Assembly: GCF_001591605.1 (NCBI RefSeq)
Contig: NZ_BCVF01000004.1
Location: forward strand, 1 to 64,000
Source: Bacillus badius NBRC 15713
GTDB lineage: Bacteria > Bacillota > Bacilli > Bacillales > Domibacillaceae
DNA: 64,000 bases
Reading direction: 5' to 3'
The notes under the pieces are model-generated. The model worked only from the letters and a program-made list of their open reading frames with translations. It ran no database searches and was not told the origin of the DNA. Positions 40,537 to 58,245 of this stretch are shown here, piece after piece. The position numbers and the translations under genes were made by a program. The first letter of the stretch is position 1. Every line of letters begins with the position of its first letter.

Positions 40537-42246
40537 ATGTCATTTGACGGTTTATTTACGAGAGCGATGACAAGAGAATTATCTGCCGCTCTTCAAGGAG
40601 GGCGGGTGAATAAAATTCACCAGCCTTATAAAAATGAAGTGATTTTGATCATTCGTGCGAAAGGAAAAAATCATAAGCTGCTGCTCTCAGCCCATCCATC
40701 TTATGCGAGAGTACAGCTGACAGAAGAAAGCTATGAAAACCCGAAAGAACCTCCTCTTTTTTGTAAGATGATGCGCAAGCATTTAGAAGGGGCTATATTG
40801 GAATCCATCGACCAAGCCGGACTGGACCGGCTGATTATCTTTCATTTCAGAGGAAAAAATGAAATTGGCGATACAGCCTATAAGCAGCTGTATGTGGAAA
40901 TTATGGGGCGGCACAGCAATGTTATCCTTGCCGATCAGCAAAAAGGAACGATCATTGATAGCATTAAGCATATTTCAGCAGCTGTGAACAGCTACCGGAC
41001 CATTCTTCCAGGCTACGACTATGTATACCCCCCGGCGCAAGATAAAACGGACCCGCTTGAGGCTGACAAAGAGGATGTGCTCCGCCAATTAGACTTTAAC
41101 AGCGGGCGCCTTGACCGCCAGCTCGTCGCTGCATTCTCCGGCTTTTCTCCGCTCATTGCTAAAGAAATCATCTGCAAAAGCGGGCTGGCCAACCGTGAAA
41201 CAGTGCCTGATGCTTTTGTAGAAGAGATGAAGCCGATACGGGCACATCACTACACGCCGACTTTAATTGAAAACGAGCATAAATCAGCGTTTTACTTTAA
41301 GGATTTGCAGCATGTGGCCGGTGAACGGAAAACCTTTCACTCGTTAAGCGAACTGCTGGACCGTTTTTATGTCGGAAAAGCCGACCGTGACAGAGTGAAG
41401 CAGCAGGCAAATGATATTGAGCGTTTGTTAAAAAACGAAAAAGAAAAAAATGAAACTAAATTGATTAAGCTGGCACGCACACTTGAGGAAGCTGAACATG
41501 CTGATCGCTTTCAGCTATACGGAGAGCTTTTGACCGCCCATTTATACGCGGCAAAAAAGGGAATGAAGGAAATAGAGGTAGTAAACTACTATGACGAAGC
41601 CGGCGGCACCGTCACGATTCCTTTAGACCCGCAGAAGACCCCGTCAGAGAATGCTCAAAAGCTGTTCTCAAAATACCAAAAAGCGAAAAATGCCCTTTTG
41701 GCTGTCTCTGAGCAAATCAACAGCACGAAAGAGGAAATTGCTTATATTGACCATTTGCTGCAGCAGATTGAGTCTGCCTCTCCTAAGGATATTGAGGAAA
41801 TCCGCGAAGAGTTAATAGATGAAGGTTATATGAAAGCGAAAGCTTCTGGAAAAAAGAAGCCGGCGAATCATAAGCCTGCACTTGAAACATATGAAGCCAG
41901 TGATGGCACGCTTATTTTCGTTGGCAAAAACAACAAACAAAACGATTATTTAACGAATAAGTTCGCCCGCCGCGATGAAATTTGGCTGCATACAAAGGAT
42001 ATTCCAGGGTCCCATGTCGTTATCCGAAGTGAAGCACCGACAGAAGAAACGATATTGGAGGCTGCTAATCTTGCAGCCTATTTCAGCAAAGCGAAATCTT
42101 CAAGCTCGGTGCCGGTTGACTTTACAAAAGTGCGGCACGTCAAAAAACCGGGCGGCGCCAAGCCGGGATTCGTCATTTACGATAATCAGCAAACCGTTTA
42201 TGTCACTCCGGATGAAGATCTTGTTCTGAAAATGAAAAAGCAGTAA
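40537..42246 (+). CDS. rqcH: ribosome quality control protein RqcH (NFACT family)
   Basis: Bacterial Rqc2/NEMF homologue (YloA) that binds split 50S subunits with peptidyl-tRNA and adds C-terminal alanine tails for degradation. NFACT-N starts [15 protein letters not shown] and has a [13 protein letters not shown] segment. Coiled coils lie at about 285-330 and 380-410. The NFACT-R domain near 450-560 has [11 protein letters not shown] and [17 protein letters not shown]. 569 residues. ATG 40537 has AAAAGGAAG upstream. It is divergent from yloB and convergent with pyrE; the cysH operon found beside it in B. subtilis is absent. Confidence 0.96.
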   Translation: MSFDGLFTRAMTRELSAALQGGRVNKIHQPYKNEVILIIRAKGKNHKLLLSAHPSYARVQLTEESYENPKEPPLFCKMMRKHLEGAILESIDQAGLDRLIIFHFRGKNEIGDTAYKQLYVEIMGRHSNVILADQQKGTIIDSIKHISAAVNSYRTILPGYDYVYPPAQDKTDPLEADKEDVLRQLDFNSGRLDRQLVAAFSGFSPLIAKEIICKSGLANRETVPDAFVEEMKPIRAHHYTPTLIENEHKSAFYFKDLQHVAGERKTFHSLSELLDRFYVGKADRDRVKQQANDIERLLKNEKEKNETKLIKLARTLEEAEHADRFQLYGELLTAHLYAAKKGMKEIEVVNYYDEAGGTVTIPLDPQKTPSENAQKLFSKYQKAKNALLAVSEQINSTKEEIAYIDHLLQQIESASPKDIEEIREELIDEGYMKAKASGKKKPANHKPALETYEASDGTLIFVGKNNKQNDYLTNKFARRDEIWLHTKDIPGSHVVIRSEAPTEETILEAANLAAYFSKAKSSSSVPVDFTKVRHVKKPGGAKPGFVIYDNQQTVYVTPDEDLVLKMKKQ

Positions 42247-42311
42247 ACGCAGAGAAAGGAGTGCCGGAAAACGGCCGCCTTCATTCTGATCCGCTTGTTT
42301 TTGAAAAGAAA

Positions 42312-42362
42312 GAGCGGCTGCTCCAAAACGTCATTTTTCATGACCTTTTGGAGCAGCCGCTC
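42312..42362. terminator. bidirectional terminator between rqcH and pyrE
   Basis: Perfect 17-bp arms (GAGCGGCTGCTCCAAAA and its complement) plus an inner TCAT/ATGA stem. There are T and A stretches on both sides but no long U-tract; stem strength and convergent position suggest shared use by rqcH and pyrE. Confidence 0.8.
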
Positions 42363-42373
42363 CTTTGATCTCT

Positions 42374-42986
42374 TTACTTCCAATCCGCAGGATGTTTTTG
42401 CCACTCACGCAGCGTTTCCAGCTCACTTTCTTTTACATATTCTTTCTCGACCGCTACCTCAATCAAGGCAGAATAATCGCTTAAGCTGTGAGCAGTGACA
42501 TGGGCAGCTTCAAGCTTATCTTTTCCAGCTTTCAGCTCGTATGTAAAGATCGCTACGACACCGAGCACCTCACATCCGGCTTCCCGGAGAGCTTCTACTG
42601 CTGTAATGGCACTTCCGCCCGTAGAAATCAAATCTTCCACAACAACTACTTTCGTTCCTGGCTCTGCCTTGCCTTCAATTTGGTTGCCTTTCCCGTGTCC
42701 TTTTGCTTTTGAACGGACATAGCACATCGGCAAGTCCATCAGATCACTCACCCAGGCAGCATGCGGAATACCGGCTGTCGCTGTGCCGGCTACCAGTTCA
42801 GCCTCCGGGTAATGTTCCTTAATCAATGAAACAAGGCCCTTGGCAATCGTTTTTCGCGTGCTTGGGTAAGACAAGGTCAAACGATTATCGCAGTAAATAG
42901 GCGACTTGATTCCTGAAGACCAGGTAAACGGCTCATTTGGCTGTAAAAAAACGGCTTGAATATCAAGTAACTGTTCGGCAATCTCT

Positions 42987-42997
<11 letters not shown>
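42374..42997 (-). CDS. pyrE: orotate phosphoribosyltransferase
   Basis: Makes orotidine 5'-phosphate from orotate and PRPP. PRPP loop [15 protein letters not shown] and the catalytic-loop [11 protein letters not shown] are visible. 207 residues. Last gene of the pyr operon; overlaps pyrF by 11 bases. Confidence 0.97.
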
Positions 42998-45388
<2,391 letters not shown>

Positions 45389-45392
<4 letters not shown>

Positions 45393-48300
45393 AACAGCAC
45401 CGCCTCGGACGTTTTAGAAGTCCCTGCCTTTGGCATCGATTCTGCTGAGAAAATCATGGATTCCAGCACACGCAAAATCGCCTCTGCCGTATCAAGTGAA
45501 GTTAAGCACGGAATGCCGTTTTCTACTGTTTCCCGGCGAATCCGGAAGCCGTCCCGCGCCGGCTGCTTGCCTCTAGTTAATGTGTTGATAACGAATTGGG
45601 CTTCGCCTGAGCGAATTGTATCAAGGATATCCGGCCCTTTCGCCCCAATCTTAGCCACTGTTTCTGCAGGAATACCCGCTTCTGTTAAATACTGCGCCGT
45701 ACCGTGGGTAGCAAGCAGCTTATAGCCGATATTATAGAACCGTTTGGCCAATGCACGCGCTTCTTCCTTATCTTTATCCGCTACCGTCAACAAGACAGTT
45801 CCTTTAGTAGGGATTTTAATGCCAGCAGCGACAAGCCCTTTATACAGTGCTTTTTCCACCGTTGTATCTTTCCCCATAACTTCACCCGTTGACTTCATTT
45901 CCGGTCCAAGTGTTGTGTCCACCCGGCGCAGCTTAGCAAAGGAGAAAACCGGCACCTTGACGAATACGCCGCTCTCTTCCTCTACAAGGCCGGTTTCGTA
46001 GCCCTGGCTGTGCAGAGAATGCCCAAGAATCGCTTTTGTAGCCAGATTGGCCATTGGAATGTTAGTGATTTTGCTAAGGAATGGCACTGTACGGCTGGAA
46101 CGCGGGTTCACTTCCAGTACAAACACCTCTCCTTTGGATATAACATACTGGATATTAAGCAATCCAACGATGTTTAAGCCCTTTGCCAGCTTGATAGTGT
46201 AATCGACAATCGTTTCTTTTTGCTCTTTTGTCAGCTGCTGCGGCGGATAGACAGCAATTGAGTCACCGGAGTGTACACCTGCCCGCTCAATATGCTCCAT
46301 GATGCCCGGGATCACTACATCTGTACCGTCGGAAATGGCATCCACTTCAATTTCTTTGCCAGTTAAGTAGCGGTCAATCAGTACCGGATGTTCCGGATTC
46401 ACTTTGACGGCGTTTTTCATATAATGAAGCAGCTCGGCTTCTTTATAGACGATTTCCATTGCCCGGCCGCCAAGCACATAAGATGGGCGGACAAGAACTG
46501 GATAGCCGATCTCTTTAGCAATTTCTACTGCAGCTTCAACAGAGAAAGCGGTTTTCCCTAGCGGCTGCGGGATACCGAGAGATTGAAGCGTCTGCTCAAA
46601 CTTATCCCGGTTTTCTGCCCGGTCAAGATCTTCGACTGTTGTACCGAGTATCTTTACTCCATGCTGCACTAATTTCTCAGCCAGATTGATAGCCGTTTGG
46701 CCGCCGAATTGGACAACTACCCCTTCCGGCTGCTCTAAATCGATAATGTGCATCACATCTTCAATAGTCAGCGGCTCGAAGTACAGCTTATCGGAGATGC
46801 TAAAGTCTGTAGACACTGTTTCCGGGTTGTTGTTAATAATGATCGCCTCGTAGCCCGCTTCCTTAATTGCCCAGACAGAGTGCACCGTTGCATAATCAAA
46901 TTCTACCCCTTGTCCGATGCGGATTGGTCCCGATCCGAGCACGACCACTTTTTTCCGGTCAGTAACAATCGACTCATTCTCTTCCTCATACGTTCCATAG
47001 TAATATGGAGTCGCTGATTCAAATTCAGCCGCACACGTATCCACCATTTTATAAACTGGGATCAACTGGTTCTCTTTGCGCCAGTCGTATACTTCTTTTT
47101 CCTTCACGCCCCAAAGTGCGGCAATAACAGGGTCGGCAAAGCCCATCTCTTTAGCTTTCCTCGCCACCTCGGCATCAAATGGGTGTGCAGCCACTTCCTT
47201 TTCAAACTCTACGATATTAGAAAACTTCTTTAAGAAGAAAAGGTCTATTTCACACCATTCATGAATCGTCTCAATCGCAACGCCGCGGCGCAGCGCCTCG
47301 CCAATATAGAACAGTCTTTCATCTCCCGCTTTTCGAATCCGCTTTTCAATCAGCGCATCACTTATTTCTTCAGCATCATCAAGCTGAAGGTGATAAACTC
47401 CGCTTTCCAAGGAACGAACAGCCTTCAGAATCGATTCTTCAAGCGTACGGCCGATCGCCATTACTTCTCCTGTCGCTTTCATTTGCGTGCCAAGCGTACG
47501 GTTTGCTGATTCGAACTTGTCAAATGGCCATCTTGGTATTTTGGAGACAATATAGTCAAGGGCCGGCTCAAAGCAGGCGTATGTTTTTCCTGTTACCGGG
47601 TTTTTCATTTCATCAAGCGTTAATCCGACAGCGATTTTGGCTGCCAGCTTAGCGATTGGATAACCTGTCGCTTTAGAAGCAAGGGCAGATGAACGGCTGA
47701 CACGCGGGTTTACTTCAATGATGTAATATTGGAAGCTGTGCGGATCAAGTGCCAATTGCACGTTACAGCCGCCTTCGATGCCGAGCGCACGGATAATTTT
47801 CAATGATGTATTGCGCATCATCTGATATTCACGGTCACTTAGCGTTTGGCTTGGAGCCACAACGATCGAGTCCCCTGTATGGACCCCTACCGGATCAATG
47901 TTTTCCATATTACAAACGACAATAGCATTGTCATTTGAATCGCGCATCACTTCATATTCAATCTCTTTATAGCCAGCAATGCTTTTCTCCAACAGACATT
48001 GCGTAACCGGGCTGTACTTTAAGCCGCTCGTTACTGTCTCGATCAGTTCTTCCTCGTTCGTACAAATTCCGCCGCCTGTACCGCCAAGCGTATAGGCCGG
48101 ACGGACAATCACTGGGTAGCCAATTCTCTCAACAAACGTATAGGCTTCTTCCAGCGTATGGATGATTTCACTTTCTGGCACCGGCTCATTCAATTCGTTC
48201 ATTAGCTGACGGAACAAATCACGGTCTTCGGCCTGCTCAATCGCAGACAGTTTAGTGCCGAGCACTTTCACTCCATACTCATCAAGAACACCTGCTTTTG

Positions 48301-48607
48301 CCAGTTCAACTGCCATATTCAAACCTGTTTGTCCGCCAAGCGTCGGCAGAATAGCATCCGGGCGCTCCTTTTGAATAATGCGGCTGACAAATTCAAGCGT
48401 GATGGGCTCGATATACACAGCATCAGCAATTTCTGTATCTGTCATAATCGTCGCAGGATTAGAATTCACAAGAATAACACGGTACCCTTCTTCTTTTAAG
48501 GCTAAGCAAGCTTGTGTTCCTGCGTAATCAAATTCTGCTGCCTGGCCGATAACAATCGGTCCGGATCCAATTACTAATATGCTTTTAATATCTGTACGTT
48601 TAGGCAT
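45389..48607 (-). CDS. pyrAB: carbamoyl-phosphate synthase large subunit (pyrimidine-specific)
   Basis: Two homologous ATP-grasp halves make carboxyphosphate and carbamoyl phosphate, joined by an oligomerisation region and a C-terminal MGS-like allosteric domain. [19 protein letters not shown] in the first half and [19 protein letters not shown] in the second show the duplication. 1072 residues. In this operon the product feeds PyrB; no arginine genes are nearby. Confidence 0.97.
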
Positions 48608-49687
48608 GTTGAAGCTCCTTCCCAGCGTGTTCTTTCATCATGTTGATAAAGCGGTCGAATAAATGGTTGTCATCTTCCGGCCCAGGCGATGCTTCCGGAT
48701 GATATTGAACAGTGAAAGCCGGATATTTTTTATGGGCCAATCCTTCAATCGTTCCGTCATTGAGCGCAACGTGAGTAATCTTGAGTTCTGTATTCGCAAT
48801 TGTTTCTTCATCCACTGCATAGCTGTGGTTTTGGGATGTAAGGGCGGTTTTTCCTGTAGCCAAGTCTTTCACCGGGTGATTGGAGCCGCGGTGTCCGAAT
48901 TTCAATTTAAATGTATCGGCCCCGGATGCCAGGGCAAAAAGCTGGTGCCCAAGACAGATGCCAAAGATTGGCACTTTTCCAATCAGCTTGCTTACAGTCT
49001 CAATCGCATGCGGGACATCTTTTGGATCCCCCGGTCCGTTCGACAGCATAATGCCGTCCGGATTCAGCTGCAGAATTTCTTCAGCTGTTGTGTCGTGCGG
49101 GACAACGATGATATCGCAGTCACGGTTGTTTAATTCGCGCAGGATGCCGTGCTTCATACCAAAGTCCATCAACACCACGCGATAGCCTCGTCCTGGGTTC
49201 GGGTAAGCGGATTTAGTTGATACTTGGTCTACCTGGTCAGTCGGGAGAACCGCTGCCTGCAGGCGGTGAATCACTTCCTCCGCTTTTTCCTCAACAGATA
49301 CGATCGCTCCTTTTAATGTGCCGTACCGGCGGATAATTCTCGTTAATTTTCTTGTATCGATGCCGCAAATGGCGGGAATCTGCTTCATTTTTAAATACTC
49401 GTCAAGGGACATTTCGCTTCGGAAGTTTGAAGGAAAATCAGCTGCTTCCTTCACGACTAACGCCTTTACAGCAGGACGGATCGTTTCAAAATCGTCACGG
49501 TTAATGCCGTAGTTTCCGACTAGCGGATACGTAAAAGTAACAATTTGTCCACAATAAGACGGATCGGATAACACTTCCTGATAACCGGTCATTCCAGTTG
49601 TAAATACCACTTCTCCAATAATCTCTTTATCGCTTCCAAAACCTTCGCCGATAAAGACCGTTCCATCTTCTAAAATAAGCTGTTTTT

Positions 49688-49691
<4 letters not shown>
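48600..49691 (-). CDS. pyrAA: carbamoyl-phosphate synthase small subunit (pyrimidine-specific)
   Basis: Glutaminase that delivers ammonia to the large subunit. Class I amidotransferase triad: Cys in FGICLGHQL, and His and Glu in [13 protein letters not shown] 49691 ([13 protein letters not shown]) follows GGAAAGGTG and overlaps the pyrC stop by four bases; the frame to 49715 runs into pyrC. 363 residues. Confidence 0.97.
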
Positions 49692-52086
<2,395 letters not shown>

Positions 52087-52104
52087 GATTAAAGAGCACC
52101 TGCT

Positions 52105-52650
<546 letters not shown>

Positions 52651-52666
52651 TCATGACCTTGATCAT

Positions 52667-52776
52667 AAAAAAATCCTCTCGCCGAAAGACGAGAGGGTGC
52701 GTTCATGCAAGCATGCGAAGAAGAAACAAGGCTCCTCCTGCATGCGATCCGTTACCTTCTCAGCCTCACGGGACTG
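52667..52776 (-). promoter_or_regulatory. PyrR attenuator in the pyrR leader
   Basis: PyrR loop CAGTCCCGTGAGGCTG (52761-52776 on the minus strand) fits the ARUCCNGNGAGGYU consensus. Downstream a CCTCTCG/CGAGAGG hairpin (52675-52696) with seven T is the terminator, and GCATGC repeats between them can form the alternative fold. Confidence 0.88.
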
Positions 52777-52805
52777 TGTGTTAAAGGTCTTATTCAACTG
52801 TTCTA

Positions 52806-52834
52806 AGCTTACCTTTTCTTTTTTCGCTTGTCAA
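52806..52834 (-). promoter_or_regulatory. sigma-A promoter for the pyr operon
   Basis: On the minus strand, perfect -35 TTGACA (52829-52834), 17-base spacer, -10 TAAGCT (52806-52811). The -35 includes the stop codon of the upstream pseudouridine synthase gene. Start of transcription about 25 bases before the PyrR loop. Confidence 0.75.
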
Positions 52835-53742
52835 TTGTTTTTCGACAAGATTTCTAGCAGGCGCTCAAATTCCTTTGGAAGAGGCGCTTCAAATTCCATA
52901 TATTCACCCGTACGCGGATGAATAAAGCCAAGCACGCCTGCATGCAGCGCCTGACCGTCAATATCGAGCGTCTTTTTAGGCCCGTACTTCGGATCTCCGG
53001 CAAGCGGGTAGCCAATATACTTCATATGCACCCTGATTTGATGAGTACGGCCGGTTTCAAGCACACATTCAACGAATGTAAAGTTTTCAAACCGCTCCAG
53101 CACGTGAAAATGCGTAACAGCGTGTTTCCCGCCGTTAGCCACCGTCATGCTTTGTCTGTCTTTTTGATCACGGGCAATCGGTGCGTCAACCGTGCCATGA
53201 TCATGCGGAATCACGCCATGGACAATGGCACGATACTTCCGGGTGACCGTTTTGTCAACGAGCTGCTGAACAAGCTTCTCATGCGCCATATCGTTTTTGG
53301 CTACCATCAGCAGACCTGACGTATCTTTATCGATCCGATGAACAATGCCCGGGCGCATCACGCCGTTAATTCCCGATAAATCCTTGCAATGCGCCATTAA
53401 TCCATTGACAAGCGTTCCGGATAAATGTCCTGGAGCAGGATGAACGACCATTCCCCGCGGCTTATTGACGACAAGCACATCCCCGTCCTCATAATAAATG
53501 TCAAGATCCAACTCCTCCGGCTCTACATCAAGAGGCTCCGGATCTGGAATATCAATCAGCAGTTCATCTCCCTGCACACACTTATAATTCGATTTGACCG
53601 GCTTGCCATTGACTTTTATCAAGCCGGCTTTTATCCAATCTTGCACTTGTGTGCGTGACCATTCCTCGTTAATCCCCGCTGCTACTTTATCAATCCTGAC
53701 ATTTTCTTCTTCTTCGCGAACTTTATATTCTATCCTATCCAT
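52831..53742 (-). CDS. ylyB: RluA/RluD-family pseudouridine synthase (YlyB)
   Basis: An N-terminal S4 RNA-binding domain is followed by a catalytic domain with [17 protein letters not shown] (catalytic Asp) and [19 protein letters not shown]. 303 residues, RluD-like; rRNA uridines are the probable target, not provable from sequence. Overlaps lspA by eight bases. Confidence 0.93.
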   Translation of the reverse strand: MDRIEYKVREEEENVRIDKVAAGINEEWSRTQVQDWIKAGLIKVNGKPVKSNYKCVQGDELLIDIPDPEPLDVEPEELDLDIYYEDGDVLVVNKPRGMVVHPAPGHLSGTLVNGLMAHCKDLSGINGVMRPGIVHRIDKDTSGLLMVAKNDMAHEKLVQQLVDKTVTRKYRAIVHGVIPHDHGTVDAPIARDQKDRQSMTVANGGKHAVTHFHVLERFENFTFVECVLETGRTHQIRVHMKYIGYPLAGDPKYGPKKTLDIDGQALHAGVLGFIHPRTGEYMEFEAPLPKEFERLLEILSKNN

Positions 53743-54202
53743 TCACTTTCCTCTTTTCCTTCCTGTCTTCCATAAACATGGCAATAAACAGCAAAATAAC
53801 GCCGAATGTTAAAGCAGCATCGGCAATATTAAATATTGGGAAATCGTAATTAAAGATATACGTGTTAAAGAAGTCTACGACCTCCTTGCGGAACACGCGA
53901 TCAATGAAATTGCCAATCGCCCCTCCAAGCAAAAATGCAAGAGCGCTTTTCATAAGCGGCTTGTTTTTTGCCTCTGTTTGCATATAATATACGATTCCTG
54001 CCACAACTACCAGTGTGATGAGATAAAAGAGCCAGAATTGCCCTTCCAGCATCCCCCATGCGGCTCCCCGATTGCGATGGGAAGTAATATAAAAGAAATC
54101 CTTTATAATTTCTACACTTTCGCCAATTTCCATACTTTTTACAACTAACCATTTTGTCCATTGGTCCAGCAATACTACAAGCAGCGCTAACAAATAATAC
54201 AA
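53735..54202 (-). CDS. lspA: lipoprotein signal peptidase
   Basis: Aspartyl protease in the membrane that cleaves prolipoproteins (SPase II). Four hydrophobic helices; catalytic aspartates in NFIDRVF and [11 protein letters not shown]. 155 residues. It lies between ileS and the rluD-type gene as in most Firmicutes. Confidence 0.96.
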   Translation of the reverse strand: MYYLLALLVVLLDQWTKWLVVKSMEIGESVEIIKDFFYITSHRNRGAAWGMLEGQFWLFYLITLVVVAGIVYYMQTEAKNKPLMKSALAFLLGGAIGNFIDRVFRKEVVDFFNTYIFNYDFPIFNIADAALTFGVILLFIAMFMEDRKEKRKVNG

Positions 54203-54243
54203 AGAAACTCCTCCATTTCTATGCGCCTCTTTTCAGCCATTAA

Positions 54244-54322
54244 AAAAGCTGTCCTGCAAGCAACACACGTTTCCGATAATTACCCAAGAGCATAAATTAT
54301 CAGAACGGACACTTGCAGGACA
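54244..54322 (-). terminator. long hairpin terminator after ileS
   Basis: GTCCTGCAAG arms (54251-54260 and 54312-54321) enclose a second stem of TTCYGATAATT and its complement, and the minus strand ends in six T. The structure is about 70 nt. A TATACT box before it (near 54340) might make it an attenuator for lspA; the -35 is weak. Confidence 0.75.
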
Positions 54323-54365
54323 ACCTCCTATTTAAGCGAGTATAATCGGCTTGCTATTATCTGTC

Positions 54366-57137
54366 TTACTGTGCTTCCGTGAAATGTTTAGAGACAACAT
54401 CAGCGCAGCGCGGGCACAGTGTCGGATGCTTCGGATCTTCTCCTACCTCAGCGGAGACCGTCCAGCAGCGTTCGCACGTTTCTCCTTCTGCTTTTTCGAC
54501 TGTCACAGCGATATGATCGAATACCATCGCATGAGCAGGAGCTTCCTCTTTCGCTCCTCCCCGCTCAAACCCGGAAACGATTAATAATTGTTTCATGTCT
54601 TCCTGAATAGAATCAAGCAACGCGCCTGTTTCCTGATCAGTATAGACAGTCACCTTTGCTGTTAACGACTTGCCGATGACCTTCTCGTTGCGGGCTTCTT
54701 CGAGCGCTTTCAGCACATCATCGCGTACATCCATAAACTTCGTCCATTTATCCGTCAGCTCAGCTGCTCCATCCAGTTCTTTCCACTCTGGCATATCTGT
54801 CAGCTGGACACTTTCTTCTGTGACACCCGGAACGTATGCCCAAACCTCATCGGCTGTATGCGACAAGATTGGCGACAACAGCTTTGTTAACGCAAGAAGT
54901 GTTTCATAAAGGACTGTTTGAATCGCACGGCGGTCCTGATGATTTTCCGGTTCAATGTACAGAATGTCTTTTGCAAAATCCAGATAGAAGGCGCTTAAAT
55001 CAACTGTACAGAAATTATTTACCGCATGATAGATAGCAGCGAATTCATAGTTTTCATAATGATAGTGAACTTCCTTGATCAATTCATTCAGCTTCACAAG
55101 CATAAATTGATCCACTTCGCGCAGGTTTTCATAAGCAACAGCATGGTCAGCCGGTTGAAAATCAGCTAAATTGCCGAGCAGGAAGCGGAATGTATTACGG
55201 ATTTTCCGGTAGACTTCCGCCACTTGCTTTAAGATGGCATCTGATACACGGACATCAGCTTGAAAGTCAACGGATGCTACCCATAGACGTAAAATATCAG
55301 CTCCGAGCTGTTTCATGACCTTTGAAGGAACAACGACATTTCCAAGTGATTTACTCATTTTGCGGCCTTCCCCATCAAGAGCAAAACCATGGCTCAGCAC
55401 CCCTTTGTAAGGAGCTTTGCCAGTCACGGCTACACCAGTTGTTAATGAAGAGTTAAACCAGCCGCGATATTGGTCAGATCCTTCAAGGTAAAGATCAGCC
55501 GGACGCTGCAAATCCTCCCGCTCTTCCAGCACAGCCTGATGCGAAGAGCCGGAATCAAACCATACATCCATAATATCCGTTTCCTTCGTAAATTGGCCGT
55601 TCGGGCTTCCAGGATGAGTAAAGCCTTCTGGAAGAAGATCCTTTGCTTCTCTTTCAAACCAAACATTAGAGCCGTGTTTACGGAACAATTCAGACACGTG
55701 GCTAATTGTTTCATCTGTAATAATCGGTTCATTGTTTTCAGCATAGAAAACCGGGATCGGCACACCCCATGCCCGCTGACGGGAAATACACCAATCTCCA
55801 CGGTCACGAACCATATTAAAGAGACGCGTTTCCCCCCATGCAGGTACCCATTTTGTTTCCTTAATGGCTTCAAGAAGTTCATTCCGAAACTTATCAATAG
55901 AAGCAAACCATTGAGCAGTTGCCCGGAAGATCACCGGTTTTTTCGTCCGCCAGTCATGCGGATAAGAATGCGTGAAGAACTCTAATTTGAGCAGTGCGCC
56001 TGCTTCTTCTAATTTTTCCGTCACTGGCTTGTTTGCTTCATCGTAGAACAACCCGGCAAAGCCTGGCGCTTCCTCTGTCATCACTCCGCGGTCGTTAACC
56101 GGGCAAAGAACGTCCAGTCCGTATTTTTTCCCGATTTGGAAGTCATCCTCCCCATGACCAGGGGCTGTATGCACGCAGCCGGTTCCAGCATCGATCGTGA
56201 CATGCTCGCCCAGCATAACAAGAGAATCTCTCTCATACAGCGGATGCTTCGCTACAATGTACTCAAGCTCTTCCCCTTTGACTGTCTTCACGATTTCAGG
56301 AGATGCCCATCCTACTTTGGCAGCCACTTCTTCAACCAAGTCCTCAACCACAACATATTGCTCGCCGCCTGCTTTTACAACAGCATACTTTAATTCTGGA
56401 TGAACGGAAATGCCGAGGTTGGCAGGAATCGTCCAAGGAGTTGTCGTCCAAATGACAATTTTAGTGCCTTCCTCTAGTGCGCCTTTCCCGTCTTTGACAT
56501 CAAAGGCCACATAAATAGATGGCGAACGCTTGTCTTTATACTCGATTTCAGCTTCAGCCAGAGCAGACTCGCTGGATGGAGACCAGTAAACTGGCCGCAG
56601 GCCTTTATAAATATAGCCCTTCTTCGCCATTTCCCCGAAAACTTTAATTTGCTGGGCTTCATATTCCGGCTTTAATGTAATATAAGGATTATCCCAATCC
56701 CCGCGTACGCCTAAATGTTTAAATTGCTCTTTTTGATTTTCAATTTGTTCATATGCATATTTCTCGCATAGCTTGCGGAATTCTGCAATGGTCATTTCTT
56801 TTCGATTGACGCCTTTATTAGTCAGCGCTTGCTCAATCGGCAATCCATGTGTATCCCAGCCGGGTACATAAGGAGCATGGAAACCGCTCATGGATTTATA
56901 GCGGACAATAAAGTCTTTTAAAATTTTGTTCAGCGCATGGCCCATGTGGATATCGCCATTTGCATAAGGAGGACCGTCGTGCAGAACGAACATTGGCCGC
57001 CCTTTCGTCCGCTCCTGAACTTTTTCATAAATTCTCATTTCCTCCCATTGCTTCTGCATGGCCGGTTCACGCTTCGGCAAGTTGCCGCGCATCGGGAACT
57101 CTGTCTTTGGCATTAATAATGTGTCTTTGTATTCCAT
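54366..57137 (-). CDS. ileS: isoleucyl-tRNA synthetase
   Basis: Class I synthetase with editing domain. HMGH at 64-67, KMSKS near 595, and a C-terminal zinc finger CERCW...CPRC. 923 residues, the bacterial type 1 enzyme. ATG 57137 follows AAAGGAGG; the longest frame to 57167 includes that site. Controlled by the T-box upstream. Confidence 0.98.
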   Translation of the reverse strand: MEYKDTLLMPKTEFPMRGNLPKREPAMQKQWEEMRIYEKVQERTKGRPMFVLHDGPPYANGDIHMGHALNKILKDFIVRYKSMSGFHAPYVPGWDTHGLPIEQALTNKGVNRKEMTIAEFRKLCEKYAYEQIENQKEQFKHLGVRGDWDNPYITLKPEYEAQQIKVFGEMAKKGYIYKGLRPVYWSPSSESALAEAEIEYKDKRSPSIYVAFDVKDGKGALEEGTKIVIWTTTPWTIPANLGISVHPELKYAVVKAGGEQYVVVEDLVEEVAAKVGWASPEIVKTVKGEELEYIVAKHPLYERDSLVMLGEHVTIDAGTGCVHTAPGHGEDDFQIGKKYGLDVLCPVNDRGVMTEEAPGFAGLFYDEANKPVTEKLEEAGALLKLEFFTHSYPHDWRTKKPVIFRATAQWFASIDKFRNELLEAIKETKWVPAWGETRLFNMVRDRGDWCISRQRAWGVPIPVFYAENNEPIITDETISHVSELFRKHGSNVWFEREAKDLLPEGFTHPGSPNGQFTKETDIMDVWFDSGSSHQAVLEEREDLQRPADLYLEGSDQYRGWFNSSLTTGVAVTGKAPYKGVLSHGFALDGEGRKMSKSLGNVVVPSKVMKQLGADILRLWVASVDFQADVRVSDAILKQVAEVYRKIRNTFRFLLGNLADFQPADHAVAYENLREVDQFMLVKLNELIKEVHYHYENYEFAAIYHAVNNFCTVDLSAFYLDFAKDILYIEPENHQDRRAIQTVLYETLLALTKLLSPILSHTADEVWAYVPGVTEESVQLTDMPEWKELDGAAELTDKWTKFMDVRDDVLKALEEARNEKVIGKSLTAKVTVYTDQETGALLDSIQEDMKQLLIVSGFERGGAKEEAPAHAMVFDHIAVTVEKAEGETCERCWTVSAEVGEDPKHPTLCPRCADVVSKHFTEAQ

Positions 57138-57332
57138 TGTATATCCTCCTTTTTTTACAGCTGCCACCTATATAACAGCAAGGTTAACGCACCATGCTAT
57201 TGTTCGGTTCATTTGAACAGGACAAAATAAACAGTTCACTTTCATTCCATTCAGCTAAAGCGTGCAAGAGACATCCTTTGCTCGAATGAGTCAAAAACAA
57301 TCGGCACCCCGTTTCACAAAGTCTAAACAAAA

Positions 57333-57594
57333 AAACCTTCTCATCCCTAGAAAAGGGACGAGAAGGTTTCCCGCGGTGCCACCCTGTTTAACACAAAAAA
57401 TGTGTTCACTCAAGCATTCGTATCGTGAATGACCCGCTCTTCTCTACTTGAATATTCCGTTCAAAAAGAGCGCTCCAGGGTGATGTTCCATTTTCCAGTT
57501 TTACCAGGCTCGCACCATTCCCTGGCTCGCTTAAAAAGAATTGAAAAATGTACTGTCCCTATCATCGCATCTGTCTTATTCGCTTTTTTCTAAT
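57333..57594 (-). promoter_or_regulatory. T-box riboswitch for ileS
   Basis: On the minus strand: stem I with AGGGAC and the distal loop CCAGGGAATGGTGCGAGCCTGG-type fold; specifier ATC (57482-57484) in GAACATCACCCTGGAG, matching isoleucine; T-box AGGGTGGCACCGCGGGAAA (57367-57385); terminator 57336-57366 with the T-box able to form the antiterminator. Uncharged tRNA-Ile should allow read-through. The remaining 57138-57332 before ileS shows no further structure I can name. Confidence 0.95.
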
Positions 57595-57600
57595 GTTTCA

Positions 57601-57629
57601 ATTATAAAAACTGTCCGGCTGTTCGTCAA
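57601..57629 (-). promoter_or_regulatory. sigma-A promoter for the ileS T-box transcript
   Basis: On the minus strand, -35 TTGACG (57624-57629), 17 bases, perfect -10 TATAAT (57601-57606), immediately after the divIVA stop. Confidence 0.88.
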
Positions 57630-57631
57630 GC

Positions 57632-58141
57632 TTACAAATCGTCTTCGCTAAGCTTCTCCAGCTCCTCGTTGTCCACTTCAAATTCCATCAGAGCATCCCA
57701 GTCATCATTATTAAGCAAATCAAGCTGGGCTTCCATCAGCATCTTAAAGCGGGTGCGGAACACTTTCGATTGTTTTTTCAGCTCTTCAATCTCAATAGCG
57801 ATTTTTCTGGCTTTTGCCAATGACTCATTGACGATCCGGTCAGCATTCTTTTCTGCTTCCCGGATAAGAAGCTTGGCTTCTTTATGAGCGTTTCTTTTTA
57901 CTTCCTCTGCAGTTTCCTGGGCAATAACAATCGATTTATTTAAGGTTTCCTCGATGTTTGAAAAATAACCAAGTCTTTCACTCTGGCTGTTCAACTGCTC
58001 TTCCAGCTCTTTTTTTTCGCGGATAATTAATTCATAGTCTTTGATAATTTGATTTAAAAAACTGTTTACCTCGTCTTCATCGTATCCGCGAAATCCCCGG
58101 CTGAACTCTTTATTATGTATATCTAACGGCGTTAAAGGCAT
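57632..58141 (-). CDS. divIVA: cell-division and polarity protein DivIVA
   Basis: Coiled-coil protein that binds curved membrane at poles and septa and recruits Min proteins and, in sporulation, RacA. N-terminal FSRGFRGYDEDEVN has Phe17 and Arg18, the membrane-inserting residues; coiled coil follows. 169 residues with an acidic end. ATG 58141 has GGAGGTGG upstream. Confidence 0.95.
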   Translation of the reverse strand: MPLTPLDIHNKEFSRGFRGYDEDEVNSFLNQIIKDYELIIREKKELEEQLNSQSERLGYFSNIEETLNKSIVIAQETAEEVKRNAHKEAKLLIREAEKNADRIVNESLAKARKIAIEIEELKKQSKVFRTRFKMLMEAQLDLLNNDDWDALMEFEVDNEELEKLSEDDL

Positions 58142-58193
58142 AAGCCCACCTCCAGTGCAAATCTTTCATTCACATTTTTATCTGCTGTTTAAC

Positions 58194-58199
58194 ATTATA
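58194..58199 (-). promoter_or_regulatory. -10 box probably for divIVA
   Basis: Perfect TATAAT on the minus strand 53 bases before divIVA. The -35 is unclear; a small CCACA/TGTGG hairpin sits just upstream. Confidence 0.45.
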
Positions 58200-58245
58200 A
58201 TGGTTTTTCCACAGTTTGTGGTAAAATTCCTCTAATTTTGAGAAT

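Noticed and set aside
42312-42362. Attachment site or insertion-sequence end at the rqcH-pyrE hairpin
   Set aside because: No flanking duplication or transposase; the convergent position explains it as a shared terminator.
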